From positions 15,843,858-15,907,857 of the forward strand of contig OZ025274.1 of the NCBI GenBank assembly GCA_964019165.1: a DNA stretch of 64,000 nucleotides, written 5' to 3'. The position numbers were made by a program, and so were the translations under genes. This DNA is from Mastigias papua. Lineage: Eukaryota; Cnidaria; Scyphozoa; Rhizostomeae; Mastigiidae. The notes under the pieces are model-generated. The model was not told the DNA's origin and made no database searches. It saw only the letters and a program-made list of their open reading frames with translations. Every line of letters begins with the position of its first letter. Within the stretch, counting starts at the first letter, position 1. Shown in pieces: positions 11,801 through 55,600 of this stretch.

Positions 11801-14472
11801 AAATCCTCCTGCCACATTTTACATTTATCCAAAACGTTTTCAACAGATCAAGGAAATGATTTGGCATATGAGCAAGGAAGGGTGAAAACAATGAACATTT
11901 GAAAAAAATGCCTAATTTTTCCAGGTTTTTCAGACTTGTGAAAGCCATGATTAAACACATCAGTGTGTAGTTGATGTTGGCATGACAATTTAAAAAACAC
12001 AAAAGACTATCAGGCAAAGAGATCCAGATAATTAGCTGGTTACTAAGGTCAATGTATTAGGTATTCAAACAAACCTTTCACAAGTAGCTCATCTGAATCT
12101 TGCATTGCATGGTCAGCTGACTTAGCATTCACCTTGGAGCATGGAGGAAATGGTAACATTAAGTGGCACTTATTAATAATTTTACAAGCAAATGCAAGTG
12201 CCAGAAAATAACTGACACAAGTGGGTTCAAACTCATGACCCTCAACTCTGTATGTTGATGTACAATCGATCACTTGATGTACAAAGTCAAGGGTTGTCAA
12301 CTTGAATCCTACTCAGGTTACCAAGCCATTGGTGGTAAAGCACTTGACATGCAAAGTCGTTTCAAATTCCCTTACATGCAGATATTATTGCCTAACACTA
12401 TATGTGAGATGAAACTTAATTTTTCATTTTAGTTTCTTTTCATACTTTGGAATAAATTTGGGCAATTTCTCCTAAACCTTGTTCTATTTAAAGAAAAACA
12501 TTCTCCCTTGAATTCAACACTAGAAATGGAGTATAAATAGAAGCCAAACTGCTGTGCTAAATTCTAAGTCCTTTATCTACAAGTCAAAATGAATAACATT
12601 CGAAATGAAAACAAAAGAGATGTACATTATCAGTTCAACAAAACATTTCAATACCTGAGAAAATTCATTTCCTGTAATCCTTTCATTGCTTGCACCAACC
12701 ATTTGGGAGGATACATTCAGCTTCAACCCATCAGACCTACTTTCTTCTTGGGCTATCAGTGGCGGACTGGAAGATGAATCTGGCATAAAGATCAATCCCT
12801 CTTCATCATCAAATCCTTCACTTTGTTTGAAATTCATACCATCATACAAGGCTAGTGTACTAGTCAATTGTAATGGAATCTCAAAAGTAGAATCTAATTC
12901 AATGTCTTGAGTCACATGTTCAAGTGAAGAGTCTGTATCCAGTGAACCACCTAAACTGACAACTGGTGGCTCATCTGCTTCAAGATTTCTACTTCCAGTG
13001 TCTCTTTTTGAGGTAATTTTTGAATAGGATGTAACCTCTTCTATACTTATGGGTCTAAATTTCCTTCGAATATTGGCACGATCTTTGCCTTTTCCAAACT
13101 TTCTTGGGCTTTTTAAAGTCTGTGATGGTTTTGCTTTTTCATTATCAAAACTTTGCTCAAATGTTTTGGTGGCTTTTGATGCATTATTCACACTATTGGC
13201 TTGGTCTTCATTGGAGTTTTTTATACTTCTAGGGGAAAACTCAGTCAGGTTCTCAACTTGAGTTGTATTTTCTGTTGATGAGGAGTTGACAAATGAGTTT
13301 TTCATATACTCTTGCTGTCTTTGTTTCATATCCATTGAAGCTAACTGCCTATTTCTCTCACCATTTTCAAAATAAACTGTAGGATTCAATTCTGGTTTGC
13401 TGTGAGAAATTGTTTGGTTTTGTTCTTGTGTTTGTATCTCATTGTGGCTAAGATTTTTACTTGAAATCACAGAGTCAATGTTGGTATCTCTAGATGGCAT
13501 TAACTCAAAGTTCTTCATTGCTGCATCTCTAGAGCCAGCTATGGTATTGCCAAATTTAAAAAGTTCATCACTATCAAAACTATCTTTAATAACATCATCT
13601 TCTTCAAATGACTTGTTGGTTGATAAAACTGAATCAACAGCAACTGGATCCACTGCTTCCAATGTCAAGTCTTTAAACTGCTCCAAGTCAAAATCTTCTT
13701 TGAGGTCTTTGCCATATTCAACTTCATGTGTTTCAACCAGTTTCACATTGGTCTCAGATGAGTAACGTCTGAAAACAGAGCTCACTGGTTTGGGTTTTGT
13801 GCTGCTATCCATTATTGAATCAGAATTCAGAAAGCTTCTTGAGCCCCTTCTGATGGGTGAAATTATTTGTGATCTAAACTGTCCTTGGGACCCATCAGAC
13901 ATATTTGCTTCCTTTCTACGTGAAAGTGACGAAGCCTTCAATCTTTCTGAAAATGTCATAGAACTTCTTGTAGGGCTGTTTAAATCTTTCACCACAGTTT
14001 CACTCATTTGTTTATCATAAGCACTACTATTCAACTTCAAATCCACAACTCTATTATCATGGTTATTATTAATTTCTTTGCAAGTCGATGTCGTTGACAA
14101 AACTGTGCCTGGTTTAGGGGCAATTGCTGGTTTCTCTTTACTTCCGTGCAGCTCATCTTCCTCTCGAGCGTTTTCTTTTAAATTAGGTGACTTTTTTGCT
14201 GATAATGAGAGGAGATTTACTTTAGGCTTCTTTGCTACAGGCGGTGGCGGTAATTTAAGACGGACATCCTCATTGGATGACATGTCCACGCTCGTTTCTG
14301 TTACTGTCGACCTGTAGTGACTTTGCTCCGAATAAATCGATTGGCCTATCAAATTACGTTTAAGATGGTTCTTTGATGGTAACAAGATCTTACGTGAATT
14401 ATTTCTAATCCGGCTTTTTGTTAAATGTCGTAATGGAACAGACTGAACAGGCAAATCCAGCATTTGCTCCAT
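623..14472 (-). CDS. SAM and tandem Ras-association domain coiled-coil scaffold protein (3' end outside window)
   Basis: I traced 16 coding exons on the minus strand (5055 nt, 1685 codons) with matching phases at every junction. Domain order: disordered Ser/Asp-rich N-terminus with proline motifs (1-1093), SAM domain (about 1100-1165), linker rich in Lys/Ser, RA-like domain 1 (about 1325-1425), RA-like domain 2 (about 1429-1524), coiled coil (1525 onward). The start ATG at 14472 is preceded by an in-frame TGA 21 nt upstream. SAM domains mediate protein oligomerisation and RA domains bind Ras or Rap GTPases. LPPPP-type motifs suit Ena/VASP EVH1 binding and AxxPKPG-type motifs suit SH3 binding, so an adaptor linking small GTPases to the actin cortex is inferred. 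I do not recognise a named family with this exact order. ARAP proteins combine SAM and RA but also carry PH, ArfGAP and RhoGAP, none of which is visible here. Confidence 0.85.
2941..3999 (-). CDS. SAM/RA gene exons 10-11: second Ras-association-like domain
   Basis: Exons at 3837-3999 and 2941-3065. The translation (RSVKIDTMMNTKCSEIIGIA, then SFSLYQVKN, then MDAHLLKVAP and VFKLVKVNF) has the RA-domain order of beta hairpin, long helix, YxV strand, leucine-rich LLKV strand and final strand. The intron of 771 bases (3066-3836) shows nothing else of note. This second RA-like unit is weaker than the first and its assignment rests on pattern rather than on search. Confidence 0.6.
4433..7436 (-). 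CDS. SAM/RA gene exons 8-9: linker and first Ras-association-like domain
   Basis: Exons at 6804-7436 and 4433-4545. Exon 8 begins with a short helical stretch, continues as a Ser/Lys/Arg-rich linker with basic clusters (KKRSFLKEAFSFRRKR), and ends in the first half of an RA ubiquitin-like fold (GIIKIWTNGVKDVGLDN, then TSVEVTRTVLEKLDL and SYYLVQSY). Exon 9 supplies the closing strands (VPEIVLKENDCPLVFQCRWP, then RFELKSRPEG). The intron between them is 2.26 kb and contains the tRNA-Gly gene and a dispersed repeat. Confidence 0.72.
4904..4974 (+). tRNA. tRNA-Gly(GCC): tRNA-Gly (anticodon GCC)
   Basis: A 71-nt cloverleaf: the 7-bp acceptor GCATTGG pairs with CCAATGC, followed by discriminator A. 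The D-arm is TGGTTCAGTGGTAGA (A box), the anticodon loop CTGCCAC places GCC at 4936-4938, and the T-arm is GGGGTTCGATTCCCC (B box). No intron and no encoded CCA. The sequence is nearly the standard metazoan tRNA-Gly(GCC). It lies antisense in an intron of the SAM/RA gene and should be transcribed by Pol III. Confidence 0.97.
4979..4982 (+). terminator. Pol III T-run terminator of tRNA-Gly
   Basis: A TTTT run four bases after the tRNA end, with a second T-run shortly after at 4987-4991. A run of four or more T on the non-template strand is the usual Pol III stop. Confidence 0.8.
5450..5630 (+). repeat. Dispersed repeat, copy 1 (AGAAAGTTTCAGTACTG family)
   Basis: About 105 bases (5524-5630) match the reverse complement of 52100-52205 at roughly 80 percent by eye, including the segments AAGAAAGTTTCAG, GAAATCA-GAAAAAGCTAA and ACTTTCTTATAAAG. 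The unit contains internal short subrepeats of the type AAGAAAnTTTCAGTACTG, also visible at 5325-5345. No coding capacity, so it is probably a non-autonomous element. Its ends are not resolved. Confidence 0.65.
7480..7640. repeat. Possible dispersed repeat related to 47930-48000
   Basis: The stretch GTCTGTTGGTACTACAGAAC onward resembles a segment at about 47935-47990 (GTCTGCTGGCACTAAAGAAC) over about 55 bases with several mismatches. It also holds a short perfect hairpin ATACTC-GTCA-GAGTAT. It is intronic in the SAM/RA gene, between exons 7 and 8. Confidence 0.4.
7922..9056 (-). CDS. SAM/RA gene exons 5-7: SAM domain
   Basis: Exons at 8951-9056, 8309-8359 and 7922-8023. Joined, they read VDDWTVNDVGDWLEIIGL, then a stretch ending LTFEEKDIDGRQLQTIDL, then LLGDEIGITDVDDRELIL. 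This is a textbook SAM fold: the W-x(3)-D-V-x-x-W-L opening helix, the I-D-G-x-x-L centre and the L-x-x-L-G-I-T closing pattern. The 51-nt middle exon supplies the central helix, and without it the domain would be broken. The surrounding introns contain only AT-rich sequence. Confidence 0.88.
9651..14472 (-). CDS. SAM/RA gene exons 1-4: disordered N-terminus
   Basis: Exons at 12655-14472, 12075-12132, 10092-11439 and 9651-9705. Exon 1 alone gives 606 codons, exon 3 about 449. The translation is low complexity, rich in Ser, Asn, Asp, Glu and Lys, with almost no predicted globular core. Visible short motifs are LPPPPVAKKP in exon 1, IAPKPG in exon 1, FVPPPPMD at the start of exon 3, and many Ser/Thr-rich acidic patches typical of phospho-regulated scaffolds. 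The 58-nt exon 2 is supported because exon 1 ends in phase 0 while exon 3 needs phase 1, and only this small exon bridges them with good splice sites (pyrimidine-rich tract before the acceptor, GTTTGT donor). Confidence 0.8.
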
Positions 14473-16047
14473 GACAATACATTTGTAACTTCATTTATTT
14501 AATGACAGTAATCCTTTCAAAGCCTAATCTATGTCAAATCATTGCAGGACAAATGTTGACTTGACAAAACAAGCTGTTCTTTTCAAAAAATGATTGCGTT
14601 TATCACAGCAAAATGGCCTCCGTAAATGTTGTAAAAGAGTGCAGAGCTACAAAGACAACTATTCTGTGTCCAATGTCAACAACCAACCTTTGCGAGCTGC
14701 TTTGAGTACATTCCATCGATTGAAGTAGAGCTCCTTCAGTCAACAGTAAACTAGACTAGATAAGTGTTATCTTCTGTAATGCTCTCAAGTGAAGCGGATA
14801 AAAAATAAAAGGTGGACACAATACATAATAAAGACAAGCAAGATGATTCAGAGGCAAATTCAATGAAGTGAATAGCACATCGTTGTTTATTAATGGCGCC
14901 CTTTCTGTTGAAAATACTTCGTGTAATTTAGGATTACAAACCGCTCCCACGCAGCTCCATGACAACTTTTGAATCACTTGCATCGCAACTACGTTCCAAC
15001 CAAAATGCAGGTCCCTCATTGTCCACGAGTGAAAGAATAAAGAATAAGTTAGACGTTGTAGAAGGACATAGCGATTCCAAAGAAGTTCATATTTGAAATG
15101 TCGAATCATTAGCTTCTACGAGGCAGATAACTTTGAAGGAATATTTATTTCAAATGCTGACAAAGAACTTCGTTGTGCAGTTGTAAACATGTCCCGACTG
15201 ATTTTCAAGAAAACAAAACGAATCTGCATATACCAAAAATCTGCACTTGACAAGCGTAATCACAATTTGACATAGTATCTGACACAGAAATAAGATCAAA
15301 ATTTATAATTGTGAATTTCTCGAGTTGATACAAAAATATTCATAATTAAAACTGTCTACACTGTTTCCATAGTTACAAGAACAATTAGAACAAAGAACTT
15401 AGATTTGCGCACCAACAACAACAGTTATACTAACACTATCCCGCACTGCTCCTTCCGCGAGGTTCAATGCATTTTATCACAACATCTATTTTTACCAATT
15501 GCATAATTTAAAAATTCAGCTAACTCAAACGATAAAATGAACGAGATCAGCTATCGCTCAGAGTATGTCAAAAGTCAAAACCGAGGCCATTTACTGCTGA
15601 TAAACATCTGAAGCAAGAACGCTGGCATCGAAACTCAAAAACGGTTCACAATCACATTGACAAGAATTGAAAAACTGTCGGAAGGCTTATTCAATTGGCA
15701 AACCGCACACAAAAATGCAAGGACCAATGCTAAAACTAATTTTCAAGCAGAAAATCTCACTCCTAAGGATACGTTGAAACTTCAAAGCTGTGTATTCTTT
15801 ACATAACAAGCAAAATCAACATCGCCATACATTACTAATTGGGTTTGCATGCAAAGGGGGGGGGGAGGCCGCTCGAAAGCTTCTCCAATTAGGTACTCGT
15901 AAAAAAAACTAACACCTGCGTTGATTCTGAATAAATAACAACTCGTATACTATAATTATTTCTAGACAGTTGAACACTGGTTCTAATGCAAAACACAGAC
16001 AATTCATATCGTGCTTTTTACTAATATCAGAGTTGTTATATCTTATT
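14473..16047. other. Intergenic region: citron 3' flank and SAM/RA gene promoter side
   Basis: Both neighbours are on the minus strand, so this 1.6-kb stretch must hold the citron 3' UTR and the SAM/RA promoter and 5' UTR. I see no TATA box or clear poly(A) signal close to the citron stop. The nearest minus-strand AATAAA reads at about 15144-15149, 0.9 kb away. A run of G lies near 15857-15866. No convincing extra gene. Confidence 0.6.
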
Positions 16048-51273
<35,226 letters not shown>

Positions 51274-51315
51274 TTTTAAAGTATAGTGTCAACACGTTAT
51301 CCTACCAATATCTGA

Positions 51316-51487
51316 TTTGAACACGAAGGAACCATCGCTTAGCGAAAATCGATCCGCTTTGTCATATAATCATTTTTACCATCGCCTTTACGAAAATAGC
51401 AATATCAAAATGAACTTCAAGCTTCTCTGCTTGTTTGCTTCGTCCAACGTCATTGGCTGATCCACAAGTATAGTGAGCTTTGATTGG
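51316..51487 (-). promoter_or_regulatory. Candidate citron promoter: two CCAAT boxes and a CHR-like motif
   Basis: On the minus strand CCAAT pentamers lie at 51452-51456 and 51483-51487, both followed by the extended ATTGGCT form when read on the plus strand. Their spacing is 31 bases. A TTTGAA hexamer lies at 51316-51321, 43 bases before the ATG. Paired CCAAT boxes about 31-33 bases apart with a CHR hexamer (TTTGAA) are the known layout of G2/M-phase promoters bound by NF-Y and MuvB. Citron is a cytokinesis gene, so the fit is meaningful but unproven. Confidence 0.35.
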
Positions 51488-52398
51488 CTACAGAGCAACA
51501 AGTGCGCTCGTACAGACGGAAAGTGACAGGGAAACGAGACTGACTAATTAGTGCATAATGCATCAAGTATGCAGTCAAACAATTATCTCTTGTCAGAATA
51601 AATGACTGAAAAATTACTGACATTCTTAACGTTGACATTTCAGATATATTAAGACCTATGCAATATTAAGTTAACTATTATGTAGCATGTCATGAAGAGT
51701 AGCAGGATGTCGAGAATCCAGCACGCAGCAGCAATGAAAATATAATCTGAAGGTCAAGACTGAGACAAAGGAAATGACTGAGCCATGTCAGTAACTTTCA
51801 ATAGCTAATGAAGTAAAATTGCTGATAATACTTAAAGTGGAACGTAAACACGCCATCTTTCCAGGAGCAGATGAATTTAGGTCCATAATAACTATTTTTT
51901 GAATTTTGATCTAAAGCACACTTTATAAGTGCACAGGCCTGTAAGTGCAGTTAGTCGTTAAACGATATTTCATTGTGAATGGTTGTTTTACAGTCATCTA
52001 GCCTCTTTGTATTTTAATGGCTTTCACTTTGAGTATTATGGATGCTTGAATGGAGTAATTTCTCAGCTTGATTGACTATTCATTCTTTTAGATGAGAAAG
52101 GTATACACTCTTTATAAGAAAGTGCTTTTTCGTTCAGTACTGAAACTTTTTTAGCTTTTTCCTGATTTCAGCTCTGAAACTTTCTCAAGACTTTCCCTAC
52201 AAGAACGTCCTAGCTGGCGTGACTCTTCAGTGTTACACAGACAGACAAGCGCTACAAAAACATAACACTCTAATGAGACTCTAATACATAGGTTACCACA
52301 AAAGGTATGCAAAGTAAGTAAAAGCGATGAGAGTCTTGTTGAAAATTAGAATATAAAGGTATATAACTTACCAACTTTTTTAGGTCTCACAAATCCAG
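51488..52398. other. Intergenic region upstream of citron
   Basis: No gene. The distal part (about 52100-52205) is an inverted copy of the dispersed repeat seen at 5450-5630, and the retrotransposon begins at 52399 within or beside that repeat. Confidence 0.65.
52100..52205 (-). repeat. Dispersed repeat, copy 2 (inverted relative to copy 1)
   Basis: Its reverse complement aligns with 5524-5630 at roughly 80 percent by eye over 105 bases. Sequences with the same subrepeat (TAAGAAACTAGTACTGG) resume at 58162-58400 after the retrotransposon. Confidence 0.65.
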
Positions 52399-52600
52399 TG
52401 TGATGATTTTCAAATTAATGGACTATTTAATCCTTTATGACAGATCGCTGTTAGAGCTTGTTGTGTTTTTAATCTTATATTCGCTTGTTTTGTTCTGTTG
52501 ATTTAGTAAGAAAATACAGTCCTCTTGAAGGCAACTATGGCCTAATCTCTAAGCGAAATTTCTTATAATCAAAGCCGAATAGAATAGGAAATTTATCACA
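52399..52600 (+). repeat. 5' LTR
   Basis: 202 bp, starts TGTGATGATTTT and ends TTTATCACA. Identical to the 3' LTR by direct reading. Short LTRs of this size are normal in Bel/Pao elements. Confidence 0.96.
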
Positions 52601-52606
52601 CAAAAG

Positions 52607-52624
52607 TGGTCAAACCGAGCCGGA
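52607..52624 (+). promoter_or_regulatory. Candidate primer-binding site
   Basis: TGGTCAAACCGAGCCGG begins six bases after the 5' LTR, with the TGG complementary to a tRNA CCA end. The following GAGCCGGATTCG is complementary to the T-arm of tRNA-Tyr types as I know them, but the acceptor-stem part does not match that tRNA well, so the primer is unresolved. Confidence 0.45.
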
Positions 52625-52633
52625 TTCGCCAGA

Positions 52634-55600
52634 ATGATAGAAGGCGAAGAACGCAATGAAACTGAAACGACAGGCGCCGTAGGCCCCGATGTACACGTAG
52701 GATATGCAGCGGAACCAACTCAGCAGCTGAATGACGATCATTTGGCCGAAATATGGGGGATAAAGTCAGTGGGAGCAAAAATAAAAGAAACGCAACAAAA
52801 GAAAGAGGTAACTAAACTTACTTTAGATATGATGAATGATTCTTTAAAAGACGTTTTAAGGCGTAAACGGAAAACGGAACTTGAGAGGACAATCGCTAGA
52901 ATCAGTGATAGAATTAAAGCCCTTCGAGAATGTAATGCAGAATTAGAATCTCTAATGATCCAAGCTGGAAACCCCCCACAAGAAGTAGCAGCGCTAAACT
53001 ACCAGAATGAAGTAGGGCTAGATGTTTATTTGGATATGCAATCAGTAGTAGAAGAAATGCTAGAAACCTGCGAGCCCCAAAAGCAAGAACAAAAGGGGAG
53101 TGATGTTGATACCGACAAAAAACCTCTTGACGCAAAGCTTATCAAATTACCAATCACAAAGTATGATGGGGACCCCTTGCGATGGTTGGAATTTTGGGAA
53201 CAGTTCGACATTGCAGTGCACTCTAGAAAACTAGAAAACGTTATAAAATTCTCGTATTTACGTGAGTACTTATCAGGAAAAGCAGCAGCAGTAATAAAGG
53301 GGATTCCTATTAAATCTGAGAACTATAAAATTGCTATAGAAAGGCTAAAGAAGGAATATGGAAGTGATGCTAAAGTACGTAGCGCTCACATTAAGGCTAT
53401 TCGTGACATACAATCGGTGCAAAGTATTTCAAATCTTCCAAAACTAAGACAGTTTTATGAAGTAGTAGCAACGAATTATGCATCATTAGAGTCGATGGGT
53501 TATAAAGATCACGTGTTATGCTTAGTTGAAGAAACAATCATGAAACTACCCAGAATAGCGAGGTACGAAATCACAAAAGAAGATCGTGAGTGGACAAAAT
53601 GGGGATTCGATAAATTCCTAGAGAAATTTTGGGATTATTTGAGAGCCTGCGAAGACATTGAACCGATACAATCAATTCCTGCAGAAAGGGATACAGGGAA
53701 ACGAGAAACGCCCAGGTTTTACTCAGGAAAGCCAAAATCAGAGAGCTCAACTATTCTTAGTACCACAAGTCATACAAGGAGCTGTGTCTACTGTAATGAT
53801 ACAGGGCATTGTTCAGCAGACTGCACAAAGCTGAAAGGCTCTCAAGAACGTAAAGCATTTCTACAACACACCCACCGTTGTTATAACTGTACTGGAACTA
53901 AACACCTTTCTAAAGATTGCAGAAGCACCAGGAACTGTGCACATTGTAACGAACGCCATCACACCTCAATATGTTTAAAGAAAGCAAAAACATTGCAAAA
54001 GGAGCCTAGCCTTCATATTACTAATGGTCCAGTCGCTTACCAAACAGTCCAAGCAAAAATTGGAGGAATATTGTGTCGTGCACTACTGGATAGTGGCAGT
54101 GGTCAGTCATATGTAAGCAGGGAACATGCTAGAAAGCTAGATATCAGACCATGCAGAGAAGAATCGCGTGTCATCGGAACAGTAAACGGGGACATGAATG
54201 TTCAGTGTCCAATATATGAGCTAGAAGTCCAAGGAATAGGAGAATGGTCTAAGACTGAATTCAAGACACAATTTGCAAGACTAAATGTTAGTGTTTTATC
54301 AACAGTGCCGAACGTGCACCCAGAAATAGCAAAGGAAAACTACATCCATCTTCATGATATTAAGTTTTCAGACATATCTGTGAAAGAGGCACTACCAATA
54401 CATGCAATACTTGGAGTGAAAGATTATGCTCATATTAAGATGGGGAACATCAGAAAAGGAAAAGACGGAGACCCTATAGCAGAGGAAACAGCACTAGGGT
54501 GGACTTTGATGGGTCACTTATATGAATCTAAAGAACAAAAAACGAACATCAATCTAGCTATCGACAAAGAAACAACTATACAAGAAGATTCAAGAAGATT
54601 ATGGGACCTAGACGTTCTAGGAATCAAGGATGATGAAGAAATGTATGCAGAATTCAAAGATTCTATCAAGCAAAATGAAGATGGCCGATATTGCGTTAAA
54701 TTACCATGGAAACAAGGAAGCTATTTTCTGCCAGACAACCGCACACTAGCAGAGCAAAGAGTCAGGAGCCAACTGAAACGAATGAGCAAGCAACCAGAGC
54801 TACTAAAGGAATATGAAAATATCATAAGGCAACAAGAAGAACAGGGAATAATAGAGCCAGTTCCAGAAAAACCTGATGGAGATCGCATACACTACATTCC
54901 ACACCACTGTGTTGTTCGAGAACAAGCTGAATCCACTAAAGTACGAATCGTATATGATGCATCTGCTAAAGAGAGAAAGTATGCTAGGTCTCTAAACGAT
55001 TGTCTACACATTGGACCGGCATTACAACCGTTACTATACGACATATTAATCAGAGTGAGACTTCACAAGTCAGTACTTATTGGTGACATTAAGAAAGCGT
55101 TTCTCCAAATTGAAGTCGTACCCGAAGATAGAGATGCCTTACGATTCCTTTGGGTAGAAAGTATCAAGGATGAACCACCAAAGATAAGAGAGCTACGTTT
55201 TAACAGAGTCATATTTGGAGCAGGCCCAAGCCCATTCCTGCTCAATGCAACACTTCAACATCACATAAAGAAATATGACACAGATCCAGCATTCGTTAAG
55301 CAAGTTTTAAAAAGCCTGTATTGCGATGATTTTGTCGGGGTATCAAATTCTACTGAAGAGCTTGTTGAGCTAAAGATTAAGTTGGAGCAGAGATTGAAAG
55401 AAGGTAAATTCGAAATGCACAAATGGAAATCCAATGACCCCAGTCTGAGAGAAATATGTGCCACAGAAGAAGCAAGCATGACGAAAGTGCTAGGAATTCA
55501 ATGGAACACTTCAACTGATAATATGTCAGTAAACTTTTCGCATGTTGTAGAAAATGAAAACAGCCTAACTCAAAGAGGACTTCTAAGGACAACAGCATCA

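Noticed and set aside
12577..14317. Several plus-strand frames opposite SAM/RA exon 1
   Set aside because: Shadow frames of a long low-complexity exon; the minus-strand frame is much longer and spliced into a domain-bearing gene.
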